Below are positions 1 to 9,422 of a stretch of 64,000 nucleotides of DNA, in pieces (the first letter of the stretch is position 1; every line of letters starts with the position of its first letter). The notes under the pieces were generated by a model. The model did not search any database. It was not told where the DNA came from and saw nothing but the letters and a program-made list of their open reading frames with translations. A program made the translations under genes and the position numbers. Source of the DNA: Accumulibacter sp. GTDB lineage: Bacteria > Pseudomonadota > Gammaproteobacteria > Burkholderiales > Rhodocyclaceae. The stretch lies in assembly GCF_029255285.1 (NCBI RefSeq), contig NZ_JAPUVI010000104.1, forward strand, positions 26,068 to 90,067, given 5' to 3'.

Positions 1-1154
1 ACCTTCTGCTCGCCTGCGACATGGTGGTCGGTGCTTCACCGGAAGCGCTGGGTACGGTGAAGCGTGAACGTACCGAGGTCATCGCCAACCATCATCAGAT
101 CGCGACGGCGGCTTTCGTGCGCAACCCGGATGCAACGCTGCACGGCGCCGCGCTGATCGAAAAGATGCGCTACGCCGCGGGTGCCGGCCGCGTGCGCAGC
201 ATTGACGCTCAGGGATTGGCCGACGACTTGTTGGGCGACACCATGCCGAGCAACATCGTTATGCTGGGCGCCGCTTGGCAAGCCGGGCTGGTACCGGTGA
301 GCCACGCGGCGCTGATGCGCGCCATCGAACTGAACGAAGTCGGGGTAGAAGCAAACAAAGCCGCGTTTGCCGTCGGACGGCTTGCCTTGGCGGCGCCCGA
401 GGCTTTGCCGCGCCTGCGCTTGCGACCCGCCGCCGCAGCGCCCGACGACAGTCTGGACGCGTTGGTCGAAAGGCGTCGGATATTTCTCACCGAGTACCAG
501 AATGGCGCCTATGCCGACGCCTATGTATCTCTGGTCGCGCAGCTGCGCGCCGCGGAGGAGGCGCTGGGCGGTGAGGTCGGCCGACGCCTGGATCTGACGC
601 GTGCCGTCGCTTTCCAGTTGGCTCGCCTGATGGCCATCAAGGACGAATACGAAGTCGCTCGTCTGCACGCGGGCCCCGAGTTTCAGGAGCAGCTGCGTAC
701 GCAGTTCGAGTATTGGGAGCGCGTCGAATTTCACCTTGCGCCGCCGGGGTTGGGGTCCACCGGCAGCGACGGCAAGCCGCGCAAGAGGCGCTACGGCCCG
801 TGGATCTTGCCGGTCTTTCGTCTTCTGGCGCGGCTGCGTGGCCTGCGCGGCGGTGTGTTCGACGTTTTTGGCCGCAGTGAGGAGCGGCGCATGGAACGAG
901 CCCTGGTCGGCGAGTACCGGCAGATCGTCGAGCAGTTGCTGCCGACCCTGAGCGTCGAACGCCTGCCGCTGGCGTTACGTATTGCCCAGGTCGCGGGTGC
1001 CATCCGAGGCTACGGCCACGTGAAACGCGCCGGTGTGGCGGCGGCACGGGCGAGTTGGCGGGCGTTGCTCGAAGAATGGCAAGGTTTCGAGCCTCGGGCG
1101 AGTGAGCAGTGTGCGGCCGCAGCGCGCCGGGTGATTCCGCTGCGGGTCGAATAG
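1..1154 (+). CDS. Indolepyruvate ferredoxin oxidoreductase, C-terminal part (5' end outside window)
   Basis: This is the last ~383 codons of a reading frame already open at base 3, so the gene begins upstream of the window. The fragment opens with LLACDMVVGASPEAL and continues through TEVIANHHQIATAAFVRNPD, which match the gamma-type oxidoreductase part of the large fused indolepyruvate:ferredoxin oxidoreductases of proteobacteria. The remainder resembles the C-terminal helical extension (DUF6537-like) of those ~1150-residue proteins. The family oxidatively decarboxylates aryl-pyruvates such as indolepyruvate to acyl-CoA, using thiamine diphosphate and ferredoxin in the cytoplasm. The thiamine-binding and ferredoxin domains would lie upstream and are not visible. 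Assignment is by recalled family resemblance. Confidence 0.85.
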   Translation, partial: LLLACDMVVGASPEALGTVKRERTEVIANHHQIATAAFVRNPDATLHGAALIEKMRYAAGAGRVRSIDAQGLADDLLGDTMPSNIVMLGAAWQAGLVPVSHAALMRAIELNEVGVEANKAAFAVGRLALAAPEALPRLRLRPAAAAPDDSLDALVERRRIFLTEYQNGAYADAYVSLVAQLRAAEEALGGEVGRRLDLTRAVAFQLARLMAIKDEYEVARLHAGPEFQEQLRTQFEYWERVEFHLAPPGLGSTGSDGKPRKRRYGPWILPVFRLLARLRGLRGGVFDVFGRSEERRMERALVGEYRQIVEQLLPTLSVERLPLALRIAQVAGAIRGYGHVKRAGVAAARASWRALLEEWQGFEPRASEQCAAAARRVIPLRVE

Positions 1155-1184
1155 TTCCGCTCGGGCGAGCGGAACTATTCGACC
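1145..1184. terminator. 19-bp perfect palindrome, probable bidirectional terminator
   Basis: Two perfectly complementary 19-base arms (1145-1163 and 1166-1184) are separated by two bases. The left arm contains the stop codon of the oxidoreductase gene. It lies between two convergent genes. There is no T run on either side, so intrinsic termination is plausible but unproven; the symmetry could also act as an RNA-stabilising hairpin or cruciform. Confidence 0.6.
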
Positions 1185-1285
1185 GCGGCGCGGCTACCCC
1201 GTGCGGGATGACGCGTCCCAGAGACGGGTCGATCACCGATCGCTGGGTGCTCGGCTCGACGTCGCCGGGTGTTGGCCGCGGGGAA

Positions 1286-3295
1286 TCAGGCGAAGTCTCC
1301 GAGGTCGCGAGCGAAGACGATCAGGCTGTTCGCCGGCAGGGTGATCGCGGCCGACGCCGGCAGCCCATCCCAGGCGGGTCCGTCCGCCATGACTCCACCG
1401 TAATTCCCTTGCACGTTGGGATTGAAATAGTTGTCGTAGACGTCGCTGTTGAAAACTTCGTGCCAATGTCCGCCGCCGGGAAAGCCGATGCGGTAGCTGC
1501 GATGGTAGAAGGTGTTTTCGTTCAAGCTGGCGACCACGACGACGTCGCGGCCGATTCCCGGTACCCAGCGCTGGAAGGCGATGACGCGTTGGTCATTGTG
1601 GACGTGAAAGACATGGAGTCCGTCGGCACGCAGCGCCGGATGCTTGCGACGCAGCCAGATCAGTTCGCGGGTGAAACGGTGGTGGTCGGACATGGCCTTG
1701 TCGCGTCCCTCGAGACCGTCCCACCAGATCAGCAGCTCCGGGCGTTTCGGGTAGTCCGTCCAGTACTTGTCCTCGAGAAATTCCTGCCCCATGAACAGCA
1801 TGGGCACGCCAGGTGCGGTCAGCAATAGTCCGGTGGCGACCTTCGCCCGGCTGCGTGCATACCAGGAGCGCGAATTGCCGGGGTCGGCCAGCGCGGCGAT
1901 TCGCGGCTGCCGATCCTGGCCGGTGTGATTGTAGTCGACGAGGTCATGGTTCTCGATGCACTGGAAAACCGACCAACGTCCAGGATCCTTGTAAGTCAGG
2001 TATAGGGCGTCGCGAACTTGGTCGAGGTTTACGCGCGCCGCGCGACCGCCGGTCGTCTCGGCGATCGCTGAGCGCAGCTTGTCGCGCAGCGCATCGCTAT
2101 AGCCGAGGTCGAAGCCCATCCCGTAGGGTGGAGCGGCGACGCCTTTCCAGCGCTCGGCGCCCCAATACTCGGCAATCTGAACCGCTCGCGGCTTCACGTA
2201 ACGGACCGTGCTCGTCAGATCCTGCGCGAAGAACCAGCCGCCGTGCTCGTCGATCACGGTTACCTGGTCGTAGCGCAACCCATCGACGTGGTACTCCTCG
2301 CACCACATCTTCGCATTGTCGATCAGGAATTGCCGCACGCCGGCCTTGTGAAACGCAAAGACACGGCCGCCGGCGTGATCCTGGTCGGTGAAGTACAGGC
2401 TGTCGTTGTCGGTCGTATAAGGCTGCCGATCGTAGAACCACATGCTCTGGGAATTGAATCCGCCGCCCGCGTGGTTGTAGACCACGTCGGCGATCACGGC
2501 GATACCATAGACATGGCAGAGATCGATCAGCACCTTGAATTGGTTGCTTTGTCCGGCAAGCTGTGCGTCGGTCAGTGGCGCCATTCCCTTGGCGGCGAAC
2601 AGGTGGTTGATCCGGTCGAGGTAAGGCTTGCGATCGGCTGCGCTGCCGCCGACGCAATAGTCCATTTCGGGGGAAAACAGGTCAGTACCGTTGTAGCCCA
2701 GGCTGTTTTCTCCCTGGTACTCCTGAAAAGGCAGCGGCATGATCGCGTTCACCCCGAGGTCGGCCCAATATTCGATGCGATCGACGAGGTCGAGCGCCTT
2801 GCGCACGCGGCCCGGCCGCAGATCCTTGCCGGCCGAATCCCTGGCGTAGTAGACGCCAATGTGGAACTGATAGACCACCAGCTCGGCGGCCGGCGGGGTG
2901 CGGTATTCTGCGTCGTGCCACGGGTAGTCTGCCGGATCGCGAATGATGCCGTTGCACGGGTACCACGGATCGCCGCGCATTTCCAGTTCGCGTGCGTAGG
3001 GATCTCGTTTCAACCCCGCCGACCCGCTGCCGACGACGTAGAAGCGGTATAGATCGCCGTCCTTGACGCCGGAGAAGTATCCTGCCCAGTACCCTAATGC
3101 ATCCTTCACCAGAAGATCGTCGGGGTTCTTCGTCCAGACTGTCGGTTCGTCGGCGCCAGGATCGTTGCCCGGGTCGTTGAGAACCACATATACCTCGAGC
3201 GCGTTGGGGGCCCAGGTGCGGAAGGTTGCGCCCCCGGCAATCAGGTTCGCGCCGAGAGGTGTGCTGGGGTCAATGTGTTGTTGTGATGCCGGCAT
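1286..3295 (-). CDS. GH13 alpha-amylase / glucan branching enzyme-like protein
   Basis: A 669-residue glycoside hydrolase family 13 enzyme. An N-terminal isoamylase-type E-set/CBM48 domain (residues ~14-100, GGATFRTWAP) precedes the (beta/alpha)8 barrel. The four GH13 signatures are present: DVVYNH (270-275), GLRYDQV with nucleophile Asp343, AEYWG with acid/base Glu376, and ENHD ending at Asp451. It therefore acts on alpha-1,4/1,6 glucans such as glycogen, probably in the cytoplasm because no signal peptide is seen. The ATG at 3295 is chosen because AAAGGA precedes it and the E-set domain begins soon after; the frame stays open far upstream without homology. Whether it branches, hydrolyses or transfers cannot be decided from the sequence. 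It is divergent from the sulfate-binding gene. Confidence 0.88.
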   Translation of the reverse strand: MPASQQHIDPSTPLGANLIAGGATFRTWAPNALEVYVVLNDPGNDPGADEPTVWTKNPDDLLVKDALGYWAGYFSGVKDGDLYRFYVVGSGSAGLKRDPYARELEMRGDPWYPCNGIIRDPADYPWHDAEYRTPPAAELVVYQFHIGVYYARDSAGKDLRPGRVRKALDLVDRIEYWADLGVNAIMPLPFQEYQGENSLGYNGTDLFSPEMDYCVGGSAADRKPYLDRINHLFAAKGMAPLTDAQLAGQSNQFKVLIDLCHVYGIAVIADVVYNHAGGGFNSQSMWFYDRQPYTTDNDSLYFTDQDHAGGRVFAFHKAGVRQFLIDNAKMWCEEYHVDGLRYDQVTVIDEHGGWFFAQDLTSTVRYVKPRAVQIAEYWGAERWKGVAAPPYGMGFDLGYSDALRDKLRSAIAETTGGRAARVNLDQVRDALYLTYKDPGRWSVFQCIENHDLVDYNHTGQDRQPRIAALADPGNSRSWYARSRAKVATGLLLTAPGVPMLFMGQEFLEDKYWTDYPKRPELLIWWDGLEGRDKAMSDHHRFTRELIWLRRKHPALRADGLHVFHVHNDQRVIAFQRWVPGIGRDVVVVASLNENTFYHRSYRIGFPGGGHWHEVFNSDVYDNYFNPNVQGNYGGVMADGPAWDGLPASAAITLPANSLIVFARDLGDFA

Positions 3296-3438
3296 ATTCA
3301 GGATTCCTTTCTCATTCGCGGCAATGGGAGCGCGGGTCGTGGCAACGGGAAGCAACTGACCACCATTTTCCGGGCAAATCGCCTGCCGGAAGTTGCGAAT
3401 CCAATTGAAATGTTTTATTGGGCCGAAGCCGCGACGGA

Positions 3439-3466
3439 TTGGGCATAGAGAACCCTCAGTTATAAC
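3439..3466 (+). promoter_or_regulatory. Probable sigma-70 promoter of the sulfate-binding protein gene
   Basis: TTGGGC (3439-3444) and TATAAC (3461-3466) are separated by 16 bases, about 80 bases upstream of the sbp ATG. The segment just after the -10 is very AT-rich (AACTAAATAAG), unlike the surroundings. CysB-type control of sulfate uptake genes is known in proteobacteria, but I do not see a diagnostic operator. Confidence 0.45.
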
Positions 3467-3544
3467 TAAATAAGAACAAAATCCTTCGTTGCCGTGCATT
3501 TTGTTTCTAAACTTCGTTGGACAAATCGACCAGACGGAGTTGTC

Positions 3545-4555
3545 ATGAAGTACAAGTGTTTTCTTGCCGGCCTGCTGGCCGGTGGCGTCGTTTTTTTCGG
3601 CAGCGCGGTGGCTGCCGACAGTACCATTCTCAACGTTTCCTACGACCCGACGCGCGAGTTGTATCAGGAATTCAACTCCGCATTCGCCAAGCATTGGCGA
3701 ATGAAGACTGGTGACGCCATCCGGGTAAACGCTTCGCACGGCGGTTCCGGAAAGCAGGCGCGTTCCGTGATCGACGGCCTCGACGCCGACGTGGTGACGC
3801 TGGCGTTGGCCTACGATATCGATGCACTGGCTGATCGTGGAATCGTTCCGCTCGACTGGCAGAAGAGGCTACCGAACAACTCGGCACCCTACACGTCGAC
3901 CATCGTCTTCCTGGTCAGGAAAGGCAATCCCAAAGGCATCCGGGACTGGGGCGACCTGGTGAAGGGCGACGTCGCGATCGTTACTCCCAATCCCAAGACT
4001 TCCGGCGGTGCCCGCTGGAACTACCTGGCTGCCTGGGCGTACGCGCTGAAGCAACCGGCGGGCAACGAAGCCAAAGCGCGTGAGTTTGTCGGGCAACTGT
4101 ATCGCAATGTGAAAGTCCTCGACGCTGGCGCGCGCGGATCAACCACCACCTTTGTCGAGCGCGGGATAGGTGACGTCCTGATTACCTGGGAGAACGAAGC
4201 CCATCTGGCAGTCAAGGAACTGGGGCGCGACAAGTTCGAGATCGTTACTCCGTCGCTGTCGATGCTCGCCGAGCCAGCGGTGTCCGTCGTCGACAAGGTG
4301 GTCGACAAGCGCGCGACACGCAAGGTGGCACTGTCCTATCTGGAATACCTCTATTCCCCGGAAGGACAGGAGATTGCTGCCCGGCACTACTACCGACCAC
4401 GTGATGCCAAAGTCGCTGCCAAGTACGCCAAGCAGTTCGGCATGGTGAAGCTGCTGACCATCGACGACACCTTCGGTGGCTGGCGCAACGCCCAGAAGAT
4501 TCACTTTTCTGATGGCGGTATCTTCGATCAGATTTACGTCGCCGGCAAACGCTGA
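3545..4555 (+). CDS. sbp: Periplasmic sulfate-binding protein (Sbp/CysP family)
   Basis: A 336-residue exported protein with a clear Sec signal peptide ([20 protein letters not shown], cleavage near AVA|ADS). The mature part carries family hallmarks: [29 protein letters not shown] and [18 protein letters not shown]. These proteins deliver sulfate or thiosulfate to an inner-membrane CysTWA ABC transporter. GGAG lies upstream of the ATG at 3545; the frame extends 17 codons further, but those precede the signal peptide. No permease or ATPase gene lies nearby, so it is an orphan binding protein. It may feed the cysteine and homocysteine steps represented elsewhere in the window (cysK, metY); that link is inference. 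Confidence 0.93.
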   Translation: MKYKCFLAGLLAGGVVFFGSAVAADSTILNVSYDPTRELYQEFNSAFAKHWRMKTGDAIRVNASHGGSGKQARSVIDGLDADVVTLALAYDIDALADRGIVPLDWQKRLPNNSAPYTSTIVFLVRKGNPKGIRDWGDLVKGDVAIVTPNPKTSGGARWNYLAAWAYALKQPAGNEAKAREFVGQLYRNVKVLDAGARGSTTTFVERGIGDVLITWENEAHLAVKELGRDKFEIVTPSLSMLAEPAVSVVDKVVDKRATRKVALSYLEYLYSPEGQEIAARHYYRPRDAKVAAKYAKQFGMVKLLTIDDTFGGWRNAQKIHFSDGGIFDQIYVAGKR

Positions 4556-4900
4556 GAATAGGTGCGTTATTACGGTCGCCGGCACTCGCGGTAAAGGACT
4601 CACAATTCCGCTCTATCGGCGACAGCGCGCAGGGTCCGTTACAGGGTCCGGGGCCTGAGCCGGACGATCAACCAGCTGTAGACGATCCAAACCCGCTCGA
4701 TGGTAGCCAGACCGGAAGCCCGGGTGAGCCGGGATCTGACGCCGCCGCAATCGTCTAGGGGAAGACGAGACTCTTGCTGCCGCCTCGTTACTCGGGCGTA
4801 GCACGCGCGGGAGTAAGTTACCGGTAACCCGCCGAAGGCTTAAGGCGGCCCTAAGATTCGGCGTGCTAAGATAGGCTAAATTGCTGAGGCTTGGCTGCCG
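4556..4900 (+). promoter_or_regulatory. 345-bp intergenic region with a 12-bp palindrome and an imperfect hairpin
   Basis: No gene is visible. A perfect 12-bp palindrome GTTACCGGTAAC lies at 4817-4828, and an imperfect inverted repeat (outer arms GCCGAA/TTCGGC) spans about 4831-4862. Both sit within 85 bases of the sulfatase start codon, a position suited to an operator or leader structure. CAGGGTCCG is directly repeated near 4630-4650. The function of these elements is unknown. Confidence 0.35.
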
Positions 4901-6790
4901 ATGACCAAACTACCGCCGCGCGACACTATCGACCGTTTTTTCCTGCTCACCGGACTGTGGGTGGCGCTGCATGTCAGCGCCTTCACGACGGCCAAAGCTT
5001 ACAGCACGCCGGCTGTCGCGCTGTGGACGCTGGCGACGACGGTCAGCTATACCTTCATATACCTGCTGCCAGCTCTGATCCCGAGCTATCTTTGCTACTG
5101 GTTTCTGCAACGGCGATCGGTCACCCGCGTCGGACCGGTGGCGTTAGCCTGCCTGCTGATCGGCTCGAGCGGAGCGATTCAGGTGCTCCTGTTTGCCGAC
5201 CGCACGATCTACGGCATGTACGGCTTCCATATCAACGGCTTCGTCGTCGATCTCGTGCTGTCGCCCGGTGGAATCGCGTCGCTGGGCGCCAGTCGGAGTA
5301 CCGAGTTGACCGCGACGCTCATCGTAGCCGCGCTGCTCGTGTTGCAGGCGGCAACCTATTTCTGGGCGAACTATCGCGCGCCGGCACCCGGTCAGCGACG
5401 TTTCTTGCCGCGCGCACGTTGGCTATTGCTCGCTGTACTGGCCTTCACGATAGGTGAGCGTCTGGCCTACGGATACAGTGCCGCGGTCAGCTACCAACCG
5501 ATTTTGTTCGCCAGCGAGCGCTACCCGTTCTACCTTCCGACGACTTTTCGCCGCTTGCTGGCGCGCCTGGGAATCAACACCGCGAACGAGGCCACGGAGG
5601 GCGTCCACATCAAGCAGAGTGGACTGAGCTACCCGCTCGAGGCCTTGCGCGTCGAAGCCCCGGCGCGCCCGCTCAACATTGTCTGGTTGGTGGCGGAATC
5701 TTTGCGCTTCGACCTGCTGGACCCCGCCATCATGCCGAAGTTGTGGGAGTTTTCCGGCCAGGCAATACGTCTCGAACGGCACTACAGCGGTGGTAATGCT
5801 ACTCAGATGGGTATTTTTTCGATGTTTTATGGCCTTTACGGCAACTATTGGTTTCCGATGATCAAGGCTGGCCGGTCGCCGTTGCTGATGGATGTGCTGC
5901 AGCAGCAGAACTACCAATTCAGCCTGCACACCAGTGCGGCATTCACCTATCCGCAGTTCGACAAGACGGTCTTCGTGAGGATGGATCCGGCCGACCTCCA
6001 TCCGCTGTCTACGGGCCCCGATCCGTGGGAGCGCGATCGGCAGAATGTCGACCGCATTCTCGGTTTCATCGATGGTCGTGATCCGGCGAGGCCGTTCATG
6101 ACCTACATGTTCTTCGAGGGAACCCACGCCAACTATACTTTTCCCGCCGACAGCGTGATCGCCCGCCCGTATCTCGAGGACTTCAACTACCTGTCGGCCG
6201 ATTTCGCCGGACAGATGACGCTGATCAAAAATCGCTATCTGAACGCCGCCCACCATGTCGATCGGCAGATCGGCCGCGTCATCGCGCATTTGCGCGCCAA
6301 AGGTCTGCTCGACAGCACGATCGTCATTGTTCTCGGCGACCACGGCGAGGAGTTCATGGAGCGCAGCAGCCGCTGGGGACATGCGGCGGAATTCAATCGC
6401 TATCAGACGAGCACGCCGGCAGTGCTATGGGTTCCGGGTCAGGCGGCGCGCGTTGTCGGCGGCATCACCAGTCATCTTGACATTCCGGCGACACTGATGC
6501 CGCTGCTCGGCGTACGTAATCCGGCAGGCGACTATTCGCAGGGCCAGGATTTGCTTAGTCAGAGTTTTCACCGCGAGTACGCCGTCGCCGCCGACTGGCA
6601 TCGAATCGCCTACATCGGCGACAAGTTCAAGATCGCCTTTCCGATCAATGCGACCGGCGTCGTCCGCCAGGAGGTGCTCGATGACGATGATCGACCAGTG
6701 AGCGAAGCCGATCGAGCCAAGGAAGAGATTCGTCCGGCGATGGTCGAGATGATGAATAACCTGGTCCGCTTCAGTCGTCCAAAGAGCTAG
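4901..6790 (+). CDS. Membrane-anchored sulfatase-fold protein (YejM/LtaS-like)
   Basis: A 629-residue inner-membrane protein. The first ~200 residues hold about five transmembrane segments in a DUF3413-like arrangement; the rest is a periplasmic alkaline-phosphatase/sulfatase domain. Metal and nucleophile motifs are visible: VAESLRFD (Glu266), a candidate nucleophile Thr301 in GGNATQMG, GDHGEEF and WGHAAEF. SMFYGLYGNYW is typical of YejM/PbgA, which in enterobacteria governs LPS synthesis and envelope lipid balance. Unlike E. coli YejM, the metal-binding residues look intact, so catalysis is possible. The start codon has only a weak GAGG 12 bases upstream. It stands alone and converges on dsbC. 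Confidence 0.82.
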   Translation: MTKLPPRDTIDRFFLLTGLWVALHVSAFTTAKAYSTPAVALWTLATTVSYTFIYLLPALIPSYLCYWFLQRRSVTRVGPVALACLLIGSSGAIQVLLFADRTIYGMYGFHINGFVVDLVLSPGGIASLGASRSTELTATLIVAALLVLQAATYFWANYRAPAPGQRRFLPRARWLLLAVLAFTIGERLAYGYSAAVSYQPILFASERYPFYLPTTFRRLLARLGINTANEATEGVHIKQSGLSYPLEALRVEAPARPLNIVWLVAESLRFDLLDPAIMPKLWEFSGQAIRLERHYSGGNATQMGIFSMFYGLYGNYWFPMIKAGRSPLLMDVLQQQNYQFSLHTSAAFTYPQFDKTVFVRMDPADLHPLSTGPDPWERDRQNVDRILGFIDGRDPARPFMTYMFFEGTHANYTFPADSVIARPYLEDFNYLSADFAGQMTLIKNRYLNAAHHVDRQIGRVIAHLRAKGLLDSTIVIVLGDHGEEFMERSSRWGHAAEFNRYQTSTPAVLWVPGQAARVVGGITSHLDIPATLMPLLGVRNPAGDYSQGQDLLSQSFHREYAVAADWHRIAYIGDKFKIAFPINATGVVRQEVLDDDDRPVSEADRAKEEIRPAMVEMMNNLVRFSRPKS

Positions 6791-6824
6791 CGCTGGGAGC
6801 GGTTCAGTTGAGGCGGCTTGTAAG

Positions 6825-7541
6825 CTATCGGCTACCCTGACTGCCAGCCTGGCCGAGCCGCTGCTCGATCCTGGCCAGGGGAACGGCTCCTGGAATTCTC
6901 TCGCCATCGGCGAAGAAGAGCGTCGGCGTGCCGTTGATGGCCAACTTCCGCCCGGTTTCGAGTGTTGTCCTGATCGCCGAGGTGTCGCAGTCCCCCTTGC
7001 CGACGGGCGCCTTGCCATCGACCATCCAGTCGGTCCAGGCCTTGGCGCGGTCGGCGGAACACCAGATCTGATTGGATTTTTCCAGGGAGTCCGGCGAGAG
7101 GATGGGATAGAGGAAGGTGTAAATGGTCACGTTGTCAAGCTTGGCCATTTCCCTGGCCATCTTCTTGCAATAACCGCAGTTCGGGTCCTCGAAGCTCGCA
7201 AAGACACGCTTTCCGTCGCCGCGTACCTGCTTGACGGCGAGATTGAAAGGCAATTCCGAAAACTTGATCGCGGTGAGCTTCTGCATTCTTTCATTCGTCA
7301 CATTCTTCATCGTCTTGCCGTCGACCAGCGGCCCGAAAAGCAGCGCCGACACCTTCTCGTCGGTGTAGACGACTTGGCCGTCGACATAGACTTCGTAGAG
7401 ACCGAGATAGGGGGTCTTGACGACACTGGTGACCGGATTGCCCAACTTGGTTTCGACGGTTTTCTTGACGGACGCTTCGTCTGCCAGAGTGGGTAGGCTG
7501 AGAACGGTAGCCAGCGTGAGCGGTATGAGTTTCATGAACAT
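6825..7541 (-). CDS. dsbC: Thiol:disulfide interchange protein DsbC
   Basis: A 238-residue periplasmic disulfide isomerase. It has a short signal peptide (MFMKLIPLTLATVLSLPTLA), an N-terminal dimerisation domain (TPYLGLYEVYVDGQVVYTD) and a thioredoxin-like domain with the active-site pair Cys122-Gly-Tyr-Cys125. The cis-proline loop is visible as INGTPTLFF. DsbC reshuffles wrong disulfides in exported proteins and is kept reduced by DsbD. The ATG at 7541 is chosen because GGAG lies seven bases upstream; a TTG eight codons earlier has no ribosome-binding site. Client proteins could include the cysteine-pair secreted proteins at 42 kb, which is speculation. Confidence 0.95.
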   Translation of the reverse strand: MFMKLIPLTLATVLSLPTLADEASVKKTVETKLGNPVTSVVKTPYLGLYEVYVDGQVVYTDEKVSALLFGPLVDGKTMKNVTNERMQKLTAIKFSELPFNLAVKQVRGDGKRVFASFEDPNCGYCKKMAREMAKLDNVTIYTFLYPILSPDSLEKSNQIWCSADRAKAWTDWMVDGKAPVGKGDCDTSAIRTTLETGRKLAINGTPTLFFADGERIPGAVPLARIEQRLGQAGSQGSR

Positions 7542-7687
7542 CAGGTATCTCCGGGTGAATTCCAAAGCGGCACCTGCGACTGGCGAGCACCCTCTCGCGC
7601 GCCGGGGCAGGAAGGTCGGGAAGAGTGAAGGGCGAGGCGGTCTGCACTGATAGCGTCTAACAAGCGTTACCGTTGGCTGGACAAGGT

Positions 7688-8857
7688 TCAGTGTGGGTTG
7701 ATGGCGTAGCGCACAAGCAGGTTCTTTATGACCGGCAAAGCGTTCGTCAGGTTCATTCCAAAATTGCGCAGCGGCTTTAGTCCCGGCAGGTCGTTAAGAA
7801 ACAGGTGATGCAACGCGTGTGTAACCCACTGCAATAGCAAAGTTTCCTCGCGCCTTTCGCGCTGGTAGCGCGCCAGCAAGCGCGGGTCGCCGATGTCCTG
7901 CCAATCGGGGGTCGCCGCCAACAGGCTGGAAAGAACCCTGGCGTCCTGATAACCAAGGTTGATCCCGTGCCCAGACAGCGGATGTATGCCATGCGCTGCG
8001 TCACCGACGAGCGCTAGGCGGGGCGCGACGACCTGCGGAACACGTAACAAGGACAAGGGAAAAGTGGCGGCGGGGGTAAGCAGCCGCAGTGCTCCGAGTT
8101 CGCCCTCGCCAGCCGTGGCGACGCGAAGGCACAGCTCGTGGTCGGGCATTGCCAGTAAGGCTCGGGCGTTCTCGTCGGCGGTGGACCAGACGATCGAGAT
8201 GCGGTCGCCGGCCATCGGCAACCAAGCCAGGACGCCGTCGGCGCGAAACCATTGGCGAGCAATACCGCGGTGCGGGAGCTGACACTCGAAGTTGGCGACC
8301 AGTCCCATTTCGCCGTATGGGCGGTCGACAGCGGACATGCCGAGTGACTTCCGGATCCAGGAGTCGCGACCGTCCGCGCCGACCAGCAGACGGCCCGTCA
8401 ACACCTTTCCGTCGGCCAGAGTCAGCACGGCGCAGTCCGTGTCGATCCGCACGGCAGCTGGCGTCGCCGGAGAAAACGGGGTGAGGTTACCCTGGCGTTT
8501 GACGTTCTCCCAAAGTTCGCAGGCCATTTCCGACGATTCGACAATCCAGCCGAGTTCGGAAACGCCGGATTGATACGCCGAGAAGTCGAGTTTCGCGCCG
8601 CCGTCGCCGCGGATGTGCATCGCCCGGATCGGCTCGATACGCTCGCTTGCCATGTGCTTCCAGGCGCCGATTTCGTTCAGGAAACGGGCGTTGGCCGGCG
8701 ATACGGCGTAAACTCTCGCATCCCAGCCCGCCGGACGGCATGGAATCCGCTGCTCGACCAGAGCTATCCGCAAGCGCGTGTCACGCAACGCGCAGGCGAA
8801 GGAGAGACCGGCCAAACCGCCGCCGAGGATCAGGATGTCGAAACCGTTGCCTGGCAT
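7688..8857 (-). CDS. UbiH/UbiF-family FAD-dependent hydroxylase
   Basis: A 389-residue flavoprotein monooxygenase of the family that hydroxylates the aromatic ring during ubiquinone synthesis. The N-terminal dinucleotide fold is ILGGGLAGL; the second FAD motif VGADGRDS and the pyrophosphate-binding motif GDAAHGIHPLSGHGINLG are intact. The sequence does not tell which ring position (C1, C5 or C6) it modifies, so no gene symbol is given. It lies just upstream of dsbC on the same strand with a 146-base gap, so they may be separately expressed. Its start faces a small gene of unknown function across an 88-base divergent promoter region. Confidence 0.9.
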   Translation of the reverse strand: MPGNGFDILILGGGLAGLSFACALRDTRLRIALVEQRIPCRPAGWDARVYAVSPANARFLNEIGAWKHMASERIEPIRAMHIRGDGGAKLDFSAYQSGVSELGWIVESSEMACELWENVKRQGNLTPFSPATPAAVRIDTDCAVLTLADGKVLTGRLLVGADGRDSWIRKSLGMSAVDRPYGEMGLVANFECQLPHRGIARQWFRADGVLAWLPMAGDRISIVWSTADENARALLAMPDHELCLRVATAGEGELGALRLLTPAATFPLSLLRVPQVVAPRLALVGDAAHGIHPLSGHGINLGYQDARVLSSLLAATPDWQDIGDPRLLARYQRERREETLLLQWVTHALHHLFLNDLPGLKPLRNFGMNLTNALPVIKNLLVRYAINPH

Positions 8858-8945
8858 GCTATTCGCTTTGTATGTGCCGTGCTCGCGTGGTGGGCTGCGA
8901 ACGCGGTTTTACTAAACTGCTCGAGGGTGTTAGAAGGCTAGCCCG

Positions 8946-9290
8946 ATGAATGCCGTTGCCCGGCCCACCAGTCACGCTTACTTTCCCGCCATCGTTTGCG
9001 GCGAGCACGATTCGCCAATCGATGCGCTCGTTGCCTTGTGCGTGCCACGTGCGGAAGCGCTGGACCTCGTCGCCGCGTCGTGGTGGACAGGCGAGGCGAG
9101 TTGTCTGACCGCGACGCTGGACGGCGGTCGCACGGTGGCCGTCTTGCGTACGTTGGAGGGTCGCTGGGCGGCGTGCCATGCGTTTTTCGGCGATCTCAGT
9201 ACGACTCCAGAAGGGGCGGCGCAACGTTTAAAGAAGCGGCTCAAACCTTGGCGCCGGGGTTACGTCGCCTGCCTGCCGCGGCGCGGCTAG
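8946..9290 (+). CDS. Small protein of unknown function (114 aa)
   Basis: I do not recognise this protein. It is 114 residues, basic at the C terminus (RLKKRLKPWRRGYVACLPRRG), with no signal peptide or membrane segment. GAAGG lies about 10 bases before the ATG and the codon choice matches neighbouring genes, which favours a real gene. It is transcribed divergently from the UbiH-family gene. A role beside ubiquinone or redox genes cannot be inferred from the sequence. Confidence 0.5.
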   Translation: MNAVARPTSHAYFPAIVCGEHDSPIDALVALCVPRAEALDLVAASWWTGEASCLTATLDGGRTVAVLRTLEGRWAACHAFFGDLSTTPEGAAQRLKKRLKPWRRGYVACLPRRG

Positions 9291-9422
9291 GCACGACAGG
9301 CCGACGGCCGGCGAGCTTGGCGCGACAGGTGGCCACGAAGCCCACCCGGCCCCGCGCCAGAAAACGGTCGTCGGCCATGTCTGGCGCCGGGCGGCTACCG
9401 TACGCAGCAAGCGGCGCGGCGG

